From Zygnema cylindricum (taxonomy: Eukaryota; Streptophyta; Zygnematophyceae; Zygnematales; Zygnemataceae), in contig JBBHKE010002597.1 in NCBI GenBank assembly GCA_037447655.1, positions 181,055-245,054 of the forward strand: a DNA stretch of 64,000 bases. Reading direction: 5' to 3'. Under the pieces are notes generated by a model. It worked only from the letters and a program-made list of their open reading frames with translations. It searched no databases and had not been told where the DNA came from. A program made the translations under genes and the position numbers. Positions 10,615 to 22,100 of this stretch are shown piece by piece. Every line of letters starts with the position of its first letter. The stretch's first letter is position 1.

Positions 10615-12530
10615 CTAGTCTATCTTTTCTTTCAGTCCACACTTCTCTCTACAAAATATCAATTTGGGAGAGGGAACCGGTTTAGTTATCATATCTGCTA
10701 CCATCTCTCCATCCGGTCTATATTCCAAACTAATTATTTTATTCTCAACCTTTTCTCTAACAAAGCTCAAACGAATATCCATATGCTTTGCTTTAAAGTG
10801 ATGTTTAGGGTTTGCTGCAATTGCAATAGCAGCTTGATTATCACAAAATATCTTTTGTATTCCACTCTTCATATATCTAAGCAAATATTGCACCCTCATT
10901 AATTTTTTCACAGCCGAACAAGAGGCCATATACTCAGCCTCCATGGTGGAGTGAGCAATCACCTTTTGTTGCTTGCTGCTCCTACAACAAACCCCATTCC
11001 CATCATACAACACATATCCAGTAGTACACCTCCTCATCGGAGCATCCCCATAACTGGCATCACTCTAAGTGGTGATGTCAGTATTATCCCCCCCCAAATC
11101 TCCTCATCGGAGCATCCCCATAACTGGCATCACTCTAAGTGGTGATGTCAGTATTATCCCCCCCCAAATGCAACCACGGATCTCTCGTTCCTATCAAGTA
11201 CTGCATTACCCTCTTAGCTACTTCCATATCTTTCTTTTTATGATCATTCAAACTCCTAATTAATATTCCTAGAGCTGCCGCTATATCGAACGGGTACAGT
11301 TCATAAAATAGATCAAGCTACCGACAACTTGCGTGTACTTAATATTTTGTTTAAACTCTCTTTCCCCCGGTCCAAACTTATCATCGAAGACCACAACTCC
11401 CCCTTCTGAACTCCCCTCATTTCCCTTCTTTATATCTTTTGGAGTCGTACAACTATTTGCTTTATCCAACTATTTGCTTTATCCAACTGAAATTTTTCAA
11501 GCATGTTTCCGATTGCCTCTTTTTGAGTTAGTCTAATTATTTTCTTCTCTCTATCCCTCTCCATCTGAATCCCCAAGATAAATTTCGCTTCCCCCAAATC
11601 TTTCATTTCAAATCTACTCTTTAGATCCCTTTTCAGTCCATTAATTTTCTTTATTAATTTACTTAAAACAAGCAAGTCATCAACATAGATTGTAATGAAA
11701 ATTATACCTTCTTCATCCTCAAAGAGATAGATGGAATGATCCGAGCTAACTCGGACATATCCCAAATTTGTCAAAAACTCGCCCAGCTTCTTGTTCCATT
11801 CGGGCCAGCTTTAGTCCATAAAGAGACTTTATCAATCTGCACACCTTGCTTTCTTCCCTTTTCCCCACAAACCCCTCCGGCTATCGCCTGAAGATCTCTT
11901 CTTCTAATTCTCCGTGTAAGAAAGGTGTTTTGATGTCCATCTGTGCGCTTCAATGTCTTCCGCTGCCGCCAAACTAAGTAGAATTTGGACGGAGGGAAAT
12001 CTAACAACCGGAGCGAAGGTCTCCTCATAATCGATCCCTTCCTTCTGTGTGAATCCTTTAGCCACTAATCTGGCCTTGTATTGCTCGATACTGTTATATG
12101 GATTGAGTTTCAACTTAAATACCCGCTTGCATCCATTCGGTTTTCTGTCCGGATGACAGTCTACGAGCTCTCGTGTGTTTGCTTCTATAATGGAAGCCAT
12201 TTCATCATTAATAGTTGTCACCGATCTACTCTTTTTCGGACTATTAATTGCTTCCAAATAAGTTTGGGGTTCACTCAAATGTGACAGCTTAGTTACCTTG
12301 TTATTCATTTGTCTCTCTTGGAGTCTCTTGCTGCTTCTCCTCCCTCCTTCAAACTCTGATGCCGAAATGGAGGGTAATCTTGGATTTCTCCGAATCACTT
12401 CATCTTCTCCCCTATCTGTTGAATCTATCTCCGGCCGTTCATCGTCCATTTCCGGTCTTTCCTTGTCCTCTTCCTTAGTTTGAACCGGAAACTATAGCTC
12501 TAATAGAGAGTCATTCTCGGTCAAATTTTT
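10615..12530 (-). pseudogene. Ty1/copia pol remnant (integrase end, RT, RNase H)
   Basis: Read on the minus strand, the order is the integrase/RT linker (12,449-11,904, with the copia signature KLKLNP and a WTSKHL-like frame break), reverse transcriptase with the YVDDLLVLS active-site strand (11,774-11,430), and RNase H ending in the typical ADMITKPVPSPKL tail (11,037-10,615). Frames are broken by shifts and stops. Gag, protease and most of integrase are missing; the 5' side ends at a MITE near 12,545. A 69-bp segment of RNase H is duplicated in tandem at 11,030-11,168. The family is clearly that of the copia copy at 60,917-64,000. Confidence 0.9.
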
Positions 12531-12546
12531 CCCTTCATCTGCAAAG

Positions 12547-12758
12547 TCCCTCGCTATTAGCGTAGAAGTTTTTTTAGCGTATAGGAATAATTACCGTTAT
12601 TAACGCTATTTGGGAATTTGGAAGTTTTCAAAGAAATCGTTCACTCTAATTAGAAATTTGGGTTTTTTTTAAATAGTATGGATAATTCTATTTGAGAATT
12701 TGAGAAAAAAAAAGCGGGACCGAATTAGCGTTCAATACGCTAATAGCGATTGGCGGTG
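12547..12758. mobile_element. TA-flanked MITE relative
   Basis: The right end CTAATAGCGATTGGCGGTG is followed by TA (12,759-12,760). The left end TCGCTATTAGCG is its diverged inverted partner. Related to the element at 1,817-2,352; the left border is uncertain. Confidence 0.6.
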
Positions 12759-13140
12759 TACTGTACTCACAATGTTTCAGAGGACAAAATATCTACGATC
12801 CAAAACGTTTATCGCCTGTCCAAAAACAAAATGATTTTTTCCTATGGCATCCACGTGGAACTCTGCGAAAACGACACTGCGATTCGACATTTGAAACGTG
12901 CAGTACAGTACCGTACTGTACTTTTTCTCGAGTACATCGATTCAACGTTAGATACGGAGGTGTCGGCCGACGACAATTCCCTTGCGGCGACACACGTACA
13001 TTGTGACGTCACATACAGTGTGACATCACATACATCCGCCGTCGCCAAGCGATAAAAATATCAAATTTTCTGGTCCCTAGCCGGCGCCCACTTTGTCAAA
13101 TATTGCCACGTCAGGTGGTCCCAAACATGACTCGCTATGA

Positions 13141-13309
13141 CACGTGGTGGAATCTCGGCGAGTTTTCGTTTCGCGCGTGACGCTACTATTTGACGTGGCA
13201 ACATCCTAACAGCCTCGTTCCTCTCAGACAAACCTTTTCGCCGCGTTCAGCGAGCCAGATTGTCCTCATCCTCTTCCGTACATCCACTTTTGATAAAGTC
13301 CGCCACGTG
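13141..13309 (+). promoter_or_regulatory. Two CACGTG G-boxes upstream of ACX2 copy A
   Basis: CACGTG at 13,141-13,146 and 13,304-13,309, the second about 205 bp before the ATG, among other ACGT cores (GACGTGGC, CCACGTCAGC). The same pair with nearly the same spacing (163 vs 164 bp) is kept upstream of copy B. G-boxes bind plant bZIP/bHLH factors; conservation between the duplicates supports function but may only reflect recent duplication. Confidence 0.5.
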
Positions 13310-13512
13310 AACCGTTTCCACGTCAGCAACGACCTTTCCCAGGTCCCAGGCCAACCTTTAGGAAACACTTTTTTAATTTTATCCGGAACCTAACAAACCC
13401 TTAAGGTAAAAATCCCTCTTTTCCTCTCCCCTTTTCTCCACTCTCTCCCTCTCCCCCACTCTCCCTCTCCCTCTCTCCCTCTCTCCCTCTCTCCCTCTCC
13501 CTTCCCTCCACC

Positions 13513-13953
13513 ATGGACCCCTCTCCTTCCACTCGCCGCCTCACCTCCCTCTCCCACCACCTCCACCCTCCCTCTCCCTCTCCCTCCTCCTCCTCCCACT
13601 CCTCCCTCCTCTCCCCTTCCCCCTCCTCCTCCTCCTCCTCTCCCTCTCCTTCCTCCCTCGCCCCCCTCTCCCAAATCCTCGCCGGCCCTTACCTCTCCGC
13701 CAAAGAAGAAGTTTACTCCTTTTTCCGCCAAACCCCTAATCTCCAAACCCCCCTGGAAATCTCCAAATCGGACCACAGGGAGCTCACTCTCCTCCAGTTA
13801 AAGAGTCTGGTGAGGGGTGGAGGGATACGACCCTTCAGGGCTCTTTTGGAGGATCCCGGGAAATATTTCGCGATAGGGGAGGCGGTAGGACACATAGATT
13901 TGTCGTTAGCGATAAAGATGGGGGTGCAGTACAGGTGAGGATCTCTCTCTTCA

Positions 13954-14010
<57 letters not shown>

Positions 14011-14731
14011 TTCTCTCTCTCTCTCTCTCTCTGTTTCTCTCTCTCACAAACAGTTTTTCTCTCTCTTCATTACTTTTCTCTTTCTCCCTCCTTCCCTTCT
14101 CCCCTCTGCATCTCTATCTCTTCCTCTCGCGCTCTGTTTGTCTTTCCTTCCCTTTCCCCTGCCTCTCTCTCTCCTCTTCTATTTCACCCTCTTTTTCCTC
14201 AATGCCTATCTCTCTGTTCCCACAGTCTATGGGGCGGAAGTGCCATAAATGTTTTTTCTCGTTTTCTCCCTGTACCTCTCTCTCCCTCTCCTTCCCTCCC
14301 TTTTCTCTCCCTCTCCTTCCCTCCCTTTTCTCTCGCTTTTTCTCTCTCTCTCTCTCTCTCACTTTCTCCTTTTTTTTATGTTTATGTCTCCATGCTGTAC
14401 TTTCTGTGTTGCGGAGGCGTCATATATATATATTTCTCTCTCTCTCTCTTTCTCTTTCTTGTTCCCCCTTTTTCCCGCTCTCTCACTCCCTCTCGTTTTC
14501 TCGCCCTCTCCTTCTTTCTCATCTTCTCGCCCTCTCCCTCCCTCCCCCTCTCCCTTCTTCTCTTGTTCTCCCCCTTCCCCTCTCCCCCTCCCCTCCCTCC
14601 CTCCCTCCCTCCCAGCCTTTGGGGCGGCGCTGTGATCAACCTTGGCACCCAGAAGCACTTCGACCAATACTTCTCCGCCATCGACAACCTCGACATCCTC
14701 GGCTGCTTCGCCATGACCGAACTACACCACG
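13513..14731 (+). CDS. ACX2: ACX2-type acyl-CoA oxidase, copy A, exons 1-2 only (partial)
   Basis: Exon 1 is 13,513-13,934 and exon 2 is 14,616-14,731, with GT-AG borders (AG|GTGAGG donor, CCAG acceptor, CG|GTATCC donor). The start is in a strong context (CCACCATGG). The protein begins with a PTS2 peroxisome signal (R-L-x5-H-L), continues into a Ser/Pro tract, and then matches the ACX2 N-terminal domain ([40 protein letters not shown]). It is near-identical to copy B, with three extra codons in the Ser/Pro tract. Intron 1 is longer (681 vs 291 bp). The sequence enters a low-complexity intron and stops at the assembly gap, so whether the gene continues is unknown. It may be a tandem duplicate, a truncated pseudogene or an alternative haplotype joined by scaffolding. 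Confidence 0.85.
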
Positions 14732-14759
14732 GTATCCCTCCACCCCCTCTCCCCCCCTA

Positions 14760-14965
14760 CGAAAACCCCTAAAAAACACTCCTTCCAAAAGAAAACCACT
14801 CCATTTCAAAAAACAACACTCCTTCCCAAAAAAAAAAACACTCTTTTTCAAAAAAAACACTCCTTTAAAAAAAAAACACTCCTTTTAAAAAAAAAACACT
14901 CCTTTTCAAAAAAAAACACTCCTTTCCAAAAAAAAACACTCCTTTTCAGACAATCCTTTTCAAAA
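14760..14965. repeat. CACTCCTTTTMAAAAAAA repeat at contig end
   Basis: About ten imperfect ~20-bp units of ACACTCCTTTTCAAAAAAA with long A runs, in what would be intron 2 of ACX2 copy A. Such sequence easily stops an assembly and directly abuts the N run. Confidence 0.85.
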
Positions 14966-14975
14966 NNNNNNNNNN
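14966..14975. other. Assembly gap (10 N)
   Basis: Ten N bases join two contigs. The true distance and even the adjacency of the flanks are not known from this sequence. Confidence 0.99.
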
Positions 14976-15579
14976 TTAGTCAAGGCCTAGGCCGCGCCCG
15001 CCAGCCAATAGCCAGCCAGTGCCAAAACCAACTGGCAAACGCTGGAGACCCGGTGTGGGATTATTTAAATTTTTCATGATATATAGGGTTTTAGACAGCG
15101 CTATATAATAAGACCAGGGCCATGCTATACAGCTTCGGGAACTGGCTAGCTATTAGCTATATAGATTATAGCTCTAATAGCGCTATACTAAAATGGGTTA
15201 TGTCATGGGTTGTCTTGAGGGACATGAAAGCATTCTTTGGATCAGACATGATATTCGGCAATGGAATCACAAGGCATGTTATTACATGCCATCAGCTGCG
15301 AGTTGGACGGCCACTAGGAGGCAACCGGCAGGTTGAGCGTCGACTACCGTACATTATTGTACGGAACACTAAGGTAACGGCTTATAGTACAGACTAGGTT
15401 TCTTACGAAAGTACAGGGAGTTCTGTTGGGTACTGTATTGGGTAAAATCATATCGCGATAATCTCGATATTAGATATATCGATTATCGATCGGTCAAGGG
15501 CTTCGACATATCGTACCGGGACCAGAATAATATATCGCGACAGATTTTGGGATATATAGTACTTTTTAAATTTATTAGG
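14976..15579. other. Intergenic, no gene seen
   Basis: Starts directly after the gap. No coding region or known repeat recognised apart from AT-rich TATAT and CGATAT words. Confidence 0.4.
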
Positions 15580-15587
15580 GTGTGGCC

Positions 15588-16831
15588 CAGAGGTCGCAAA
15601 CGGTCAACCAAAACCGTGACCGACCGATAACCGACCGCCCGCGCCGGATCCGGAACTGATTCGGTTGCCAAACTTTGGGGGACGGGCGGTTGCGGGCGGT
15701 TGATTCACCAGAAAAAAAAAAAAGTCGGTTACGGTCGGTCAACCAAAAAACCAAAAAAAATGAAATTTTTGTAATGTCCATACAATCCAACATTATTGTA
15801 CTTTGTACTCTTTTGGTATCGTGGAAGTAAGTGACAACATGATTAGCGTCGCAAATATGATACGGTACACCGCGAATCTTAATTAGGGTAATGAAGAAAT
15901 TAGAGTAATAAAACAAAAAAAAACAATTAGAGTAATGAACTCTAATTTATGTGATAGAACTTTTTCAGAGAGGAAGTTTACTCTAATTTATTTATGTACT
16001 CTATATTGGGTAATGTCAACTATAATTATCCGCGTTGAAATTATGAACACTAAATTACGTAGACGTACAAAATCTGTCAGTCCGTATAGTTTTGACGTCG
16101 TTATGACGTTAGTAATATTTGTCGCCCTGAATATCAATTAATGTTCATACTGACAACGATGCTGTCAACGGACGAGAGTTATGCGAACGACTTTTTTTCG
16201 ATGTGATTGATTTTTTGTTTAGTGTGATTTCACGTGCGAGCGTGATTCTATTAAATCATTATTTGTACCTTTTTACTTATAAAAGTGCAATTTTGCACGG
16301 TCGGACGTTGTCCGTACTCCACACTATTTAAAATGTACATGTTTTATAATTTTTTACGCTAATTAAACCGTACCTTAAATAGAATAATGAAAAAATATAA
16401 TCATTTACTCTATTTAAGGTGATAAAGTCAAAATTTAGGGCCACCGAATTAGCGTTATTTACTCTAATTACGATTCGCGGTGTAGTAACACCATTCATTT
16501 CACAAATATTAGGGAATGCGACAAAGCGTCGCAAATCTGACACGGTACTAACGCTATTCATTTCGCAAATCTTAGGGAACGCGACAAATCGTAATTATTG
16601 GCTTATTCATACGTCGTACATTAATTAATTTTGTACTTTTTCGGTTACGGGCGGGCACGGTTAGTCGCGAGAAATTGAGTTTCGGTTAACTTTTTTTTCG
16701 TCAACGCCGGTCGGTTAATGGTTAACAATTGTGGAGCGTGACATGACTCGGTCGGGCGTGGGTTACACAGATTTTGAAAAAGAATACGGTCGGTTTTCGG
16801 TTATGTAAAATTTTGACTTTTGCGACCTCTG
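15588..16831. mobile_element. Non-autonomous hAT element with 8-bp TSD
   Basis: Terminal inverted repeats CAGAGGTCGCAAA (15,588) and TTTGCGACCTCTG (ending 16,831) are flanked by a perfect 8-bp duplication GTGTGGCC (15,580-15,587 and 16,832-16,839). Both are defining traits of hAT transposons. Subterminal regions carry repeated CGGTCA/GACCG words, as hAT ends do. There is no transposase frame, and 615 bp of the 1,244 bp are a nested MITE. Confidence 0.9.
15868..16482. mobile_element. TA-flanked MITE nested in the hAT element
   Basis: Ends CACCGCGAATCTTAATTAG and CTAATTACGATTCGCGGTG, TA on both sides (15,866-15,867 and 16,483-16,484). Interior homologous to 2,382-2,997 in the opposite orientation, length differing by one base. 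Confidence 0.85.
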
Positions 16832-16835
16832 GTGT

Positions 16836-17580
16836 GGCCCCATGTGGCTAAGTTCAAGTTTTTTTTTGTCGTTTTCCTTTCAAACTTAGCGTCGAACTGC
16901 CTAAGTTGCGAATTTGTAGAGTACAATTTGCGTCATTCTCGAACTTAAGATGTACGAAAATTTGTCGTCTTGCGCTTTTCCGACCCACTTTCACGTCATT
17001 TTCAAACTTATCATAAAACACATCGACAATGTGCTTTAACCAAAGTAAAACCGTGTACACATATAGAAAAGCATATTCCCACGTGTGAAAAGTTTTCAAA
17101 AGATTTTTGCGATTGTAAAAAGTACAGGGTTGTTCGTTTTTGTCCGTATGCACCTTGTACGGTTTTTTTTTGCAGGGGTCTCGAGGCTGCAGTGTCATTT
17201 CGCGCAAAGTTGAAAATCTGCGAAAGTGAAAAATCTGCGAAGTCATGGCGGCTGGACATAAGAGGTTTACGCAGAGGCATGTTGTACAGCCACGGCTGCA
17301 AGGCTGTACGTCTACGATGTCACGCAAGGACATGCGACATACCAAATCGTTTCAAAAATTACGATGCGTCTTGCAACGCTTCAAATTGTTTCGAAAAAAT
17401 ACGGTGCGGCAAAGATAGATTGTGTACAGTGACTGCCGTCACGGGTATTGTCGACGTATGCAATCGTCACAAACTTAAGTAACAATTTTGAGTAAACGCA
17501 TAGAGACACTTGAAATCCGGGTCCGCCGGATTTGCGCTAAAATACAAAGTAAGTTCGCTAAGTTGCAACTACATGGGGCC
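16836..17580. mobile_element. Possible TIR element, hAT target
   Basis: GGCCCCATGT at 16,836-16,845 and its exact complement ACATGGGGCC at 17,571-17,580 bracket 745 bp; both are followed inward by CTAAGTT-type words. No clear target duplication was found and no transposase frame, so the class is open. The hAT element above inserted at the left end, duplicating part of the terminal sequence. Confidence 0.45.
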
Positions 17581-18180
17581 GTACCCTTACTTTATATAAT
17601 GTAGTATTTATCGAAAACAAAAAATTGTCGGTTCGCCACGTATGACATTAATTTTGTTACGTAACTTCAATGTAGACGGCGCAACATGTAACCGAAGAAA
17701 AAATAGTAGCATATATAATGGAATTGCTAATCGCAGAGATTTTTTTTGTTGCGCGCGGGTAGTTGTCAAAAATTGTACATTTGAAGTACAGTATAGTACA
17801 AGTTGCGTACTTTTGAGTTAAGATTTGACGGTCAATCCGTCGAACAACTTTGACTAGCGAAATATTGTAACGACGGTTAAAAAGCTGTCGCGTCAGTTTT
17901 GCTTCATTTGCGAGCGCGCATTTTATCTGTCCTCCACTCCGTCTTCAGAAGGAAGCTGCCATTGGAGACGCCGTAAATTCCGCCGCTCGCCGCTAGTTCG
18001 TTGCACTTTCAGTTTTTCAGGGCATTAAATATTTAATAATTTTGAAATTTGAAAAGTAAAAAAAAAGGTACGATTTTTACTGCGAATTTTATAAAGCTGA
18101 AAATTATTTTATGCGCACGGAACGTAGTATTCGTTACTGTAGTTTACTCCGTGCGTTTTATGCACATAAGAACATCTATG
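17581..18180. other. Intergenic, no gene seen
   Basis: Lies between the TIR cluster and the start of homology with the copy A upstream region (about 18,180). No feature recognised. Confidence 0.4.
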
Positions 18181-18333
18181 GATTCAACGTTAGATACGGA
18201 AGTGTCGACCGACGAACATTCCCTGGCGGCGACACATAGTGACGTCACGTACGTAAAATCCTCTGGTCCCTCGCCGGCGCCCACTTTTTCAAATCTAGCC
18301 ACGTCAGGTGGTCCCAAACGTGACTCGTCATGC

Positions 18334-18503
18334 CACGTGGTCAAATCTCGGCGACTTCTCGATTCGCGCGTGACGCTCCTATTTTGACGTGGCGACATCC
18401 TAACCGCGTCGTCCCTCTCAGACAAACCTTTTCGCCGCGTTCAGCGAGCCAGACTGTCCTCATCCTATTCCGTACACTTACTTTCGATAAAGTCCGCCAC
18501 GTG
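18334..18503 (+). promoter_or_regulatory. Two CACGTG G-boxes upstream of ACX2 copy B
   Basis: CACGTG at 18,334-18,339 and 18,498-18,503, within 370 bp of the ATG at 18,700, with further ACGT cores (TGACGTGGCGA, CCACGTCAGC). Same arrangement as copy A. A CT-rich leader (18,600-18,699) follows. Confidence 0.5.
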
Positions 18504-18699
18504 GACCGTTTCCACGTCAGCAGCGACCTTCCCAGGTCCCAGGCCAACCTTTAGGAAACACTTTTTTAATTTTATCCGGAACCTAACAAACCCTTAGGGT
18601 AAAAATCCCTCTTTTCCTCTCCCCCCTTTTTCCACTCTCTCCCTCTCTCCCTCTCTCCCACTCTCTCTCTCCTCTCTCCCTCTCTCCCTCCCTTCCACC

Positions 18700-19138
18700 A
18701 TGGACCCTTCTCCTTCCACTCGCCGCCTCACTTCCCTCTCCCACCACCTCCACCCTCCCTCTCCCTCTCCCTCCTCCTCCTCCCACTCCTCCCTCCTCTC
18801 CCCTTCCCCCTCCTCCTCTCCCTCTCCTTCCTCTCTCGCCCCCCTCTCCCAAATCCTCGCCGGCCCTTACCTCTCCGCCAAAGAAGAAGTTTACTCCTTT
18901 TTCCGCCAAAACCCTAATCTCCAAACCCCCCTGGAAATCTCCAAATCGGACCACAGGGAGCTCACTCTCCTCCAATTAAAAAGTCTGGTGAGGGGTGGAG
19001 GGATAAGACCCTTTAGGGCCCTTTTGGAGGATCCCGGGAAATATTTCGCGATAGGGGAGGCGGTAGGACACATAGATTTGTCGTTAGCGATAAAGATGGG
19101 AGTGCAGTACAGGTGAGGATCTCTCTCTCTCTCTCTAC

Positions 19139-19185
<47 letters not shown>

Positions 19186-22100
19186 CCCCCTTTTTCCTGC
19201 TCTCTCGCTCCCCCTTTTTCCTGCTCTCTCGCTCCCTCTCGTTTTCTCGCCCTCTCCGTCTTTCTCATTTTCTCGCCCTCTCCTTTCCTCCCCCTTCCCC
19301 CCTCCCCCCTCCCCCTCTCCCTTCTTCTCCCGTTCTCCCCCTTTCCATTTTCCTCCCCCCCTCACCCTCTCCCCTCCCCCCTCCGTCTCTCCCTCCCTCC
19401 CAGCCTCTGGGGCGGCGCCGTCATCAACCTTGGCACCCAGAAGCACTTCGACCAATACTTCTCCGCCATCGACAACCTCGACATCCTCGGATGCTTCGCT
19501 ATGACCGAACTACACCACGGTATCCCTCCACCCCCTCCCTCCCTTACAAAACCCCCCTCCCTCCCCCTCTCTCCCCCACAAAAAAACACCCCCCCCCAAA
19601 CCCCCCCCCCCCCCCCCCAAAAAAAAAACACTCCCCTCCCAAAATCACACCCTCCCCTCCAAAAAAAACACCCTCTCCCCTCCCCCCTAGAAAAACCCTC
19701 TCACCTCTCTCCCCCCCCCCTCCCCCCCCTAAAACAAATTTCCTCCCTCCCCTAAAACAAATTCCCCCCCCAGGCTCCAACGTCCAGGGCATCGAGACCC
19801 TGGCGTCGTACTCTCCTGCCTCCCAGTCCTTCCTGGTGCACACCCCCTCGCCCGGCGCCGCCAAGTGGTGGATCGGCAACGCCGCCTGCCACGGGACGCA
19901 CGCGGCCGTGTTCGCCAGACTCAGACTGCCCAAGGACGAGGGGGGGTGGAGGGATATGGGGGTGCACGCGTTTATAGTGCAGATAAGGTGAGAGAGGGGG
20001 ATGGGGGGGGATGGGGAGGAGGGGGGGAAAATTGGGGATGGGGGGATGTTTGGGGAGCTGGGTGATAGGAGGAGGGGGAAATGGGAAAACGGGGAAAAAC
20101 CGGGGAAAACCGGGGAAAAACGGGAAAAAACGGTGAAAACACGGGGGAAACACGGGGGAAACACGGGGGAAACACGGGGGAAATACGGGGAAATACGGGG
20201 AAATACGGGGAAATACGGGGAAACACGGGGAAACACGGGGAAACACGGGAAAAAAACGGGGAAAAAACGGGAAAAAAACGGGAAAAAATGGGAAAACACG
20301 GGGAAAATACGGGGAAACACGGGGAAACATGGGAAACACGGGGGAAACACGGGGGAAACACGGGGGAAACACGGGGGAAACACGGGGAAAAACAGGGTGA
20401 AACAGGGAAAACCGGGGAAAACCCGGGGGAAACACGGGGGAAACACGGGGGAAACACGGGAAACACGGGGAAAACACGGGGAAAACACGGGGAAAACACG
20501 GGGAAACACGGGGAAAAAGGGGAAAAACAGGGAAAAAACAGGGAAAACCGGGGAAAACCAGGGAAAACCCGGGGGAAACACGGGGGAAACACGGGGAAAC
20601 ACGGGAAACACGGGGGAAACACGGGGAAAACACGGGGAAACACGGGAAAAAACGGGGAAAAACAGGGAAAAACAGGGAAAACCGGGGAAAACCCGGGGGA
20701 AACACGGGGGAAACACGGGGAAACACGGGAAATACGGGGGAAACACGGGGAAAACACGGGGAAACACGGGAAAAAACGGGGAAAAACAGGGAAAACCGGG
20801 GAAAACCCGGGGGAAACACGGGGGAAACACGGGGAAACACGGGAAATACGGGGGAAACGCGGGGAAAACACGGGGAAACACGGGAAAAAACGGGGTAAAA
20901 CAGGGAAAAACAGGGAAAACCGGGGAAAACCCGGGGGAAACACGGGGGAAGAACGGGGGAAAAATAATGGAAATAAGGGAAATGGGAGAAATGGTAGGGG
21001 GATGGCAGGGAAATGGGGGGAAAATGAGGGGGATATTGCGGAGGGGATGGAGAGGGGATAGGAAGGAGGAGGAAAGGGGGCTCATTGGAGGGACGGGATG
21101 GGAGGGATGTTGCGGGATGATCCAAAATGTGAAAAGTTTCCCCTAAAGTCCAACTAAAATTGAAATTTAAAAACTAAAATGAACATTTTTTCATCTGAAA
21201 TTTTGAAGGTTTCATCTAAAACATAAAACTTCTGAACTAAAATGTTAACTTTTGAAATAAAATGTAAAACTTTTGAACCAAACTTTCAAACTTTGTTTTT
21301 TTTTTTTTTTAAATATTGCAGAAGCCTGGAGGACCACAGTATTTGTCCGGGAGTGGAAATTAGGGACTGCGGGTACAAAGTGGGTCTAAATGGAGTGGAC
21401 AATGGGGCTTTACGGTTCAACAATGTGAGGATACCGAGAGATAATCTTTTGAATCGATTCGGAGACGTGTCACGAGAAGGAGTCTACACAAGGTAAGACT
21501 CAAATAAAAAAATCCTCTGTTTTAGTAAACGACAAAAAACACCCTCTCTCTCCCCCCCCCCCCCCCAGCACTCTCCCTTCCCCTACTTCCCTCGAAAAGA
21601 CCTCCTATATCCTTCCAAAATCCCTCGCCTCCACTCCCCCTCCCATTCTTACCCTCTCTAAACCTTTCTCTCTCCAGTCTTCTACCCCACCCTCGACGCT
21701 CGAACCTAGCCTTACCCCTCCATCCCAAAAAAACCTTTCTAACCCTCTCCCTCTCCCCTCTCCCCTCTCCCCTCTCCCTCCCCTCTAAACGCTTCCCTTC
21801 CACCCTCGGTGAACTCATCGGTGGTTGTGTGGGCCTCGCCTCTCTAGCTCACTGCCCCCAACAACCTCTACTCCTACCTCTCCCTCTACCCCTACCCACC
21901 CCAAAAAAAACTCCCTCTCTCCTCCCACCCCCCACTAAAACCTCTCTCTCGCTCCCCCCAGTTCCCTTTCCTCCCCCTCCAGATGCTTCACTGCGACCCC
22001 CGGAAAACTTGCCAGTGGTCGCGAGGGCCCGAAAAAACCTTTCTAACCCTCTCCCTTTCCCTCCCCCCCTCCCCCTCCCCTTCCCCCCTCCCTCTTCCTC

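Noticed and set aside
13935-14888. 317-codon Ser/Leu-rich frame
   Set aside because: CT-repeat intron 1 of ACX2 copy A continuing into exon 2 in a wrong frame.
16970-17482. 170-codon plus-strand frame
   Set aside because: Lies within the GGCCCCATGT-ended repeat, overlaps an equally long opposite frame, and has no recognisable domain; at most a low-probability transposon gene remnant.
20088-20960. Regular short repeats resembling a CRISPR array
   Set aside because: Units of 10-11 bp with no unique spacers, in a plant intron.
19544-21125. Very long minus-strand frames (over 450 codons) of [10 protein letters not shown]-type repeats
   Set aside because: They are the complement of the G-rich intron minisatellite; two other frames of the same array are equally open. 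Composition, not selection, keeps them open.
20001-21146. Plus-strand frames rich in GNTGKTRGK
   Set aside because: Same minisatellite read forward, inside intron 3 of ACX2.
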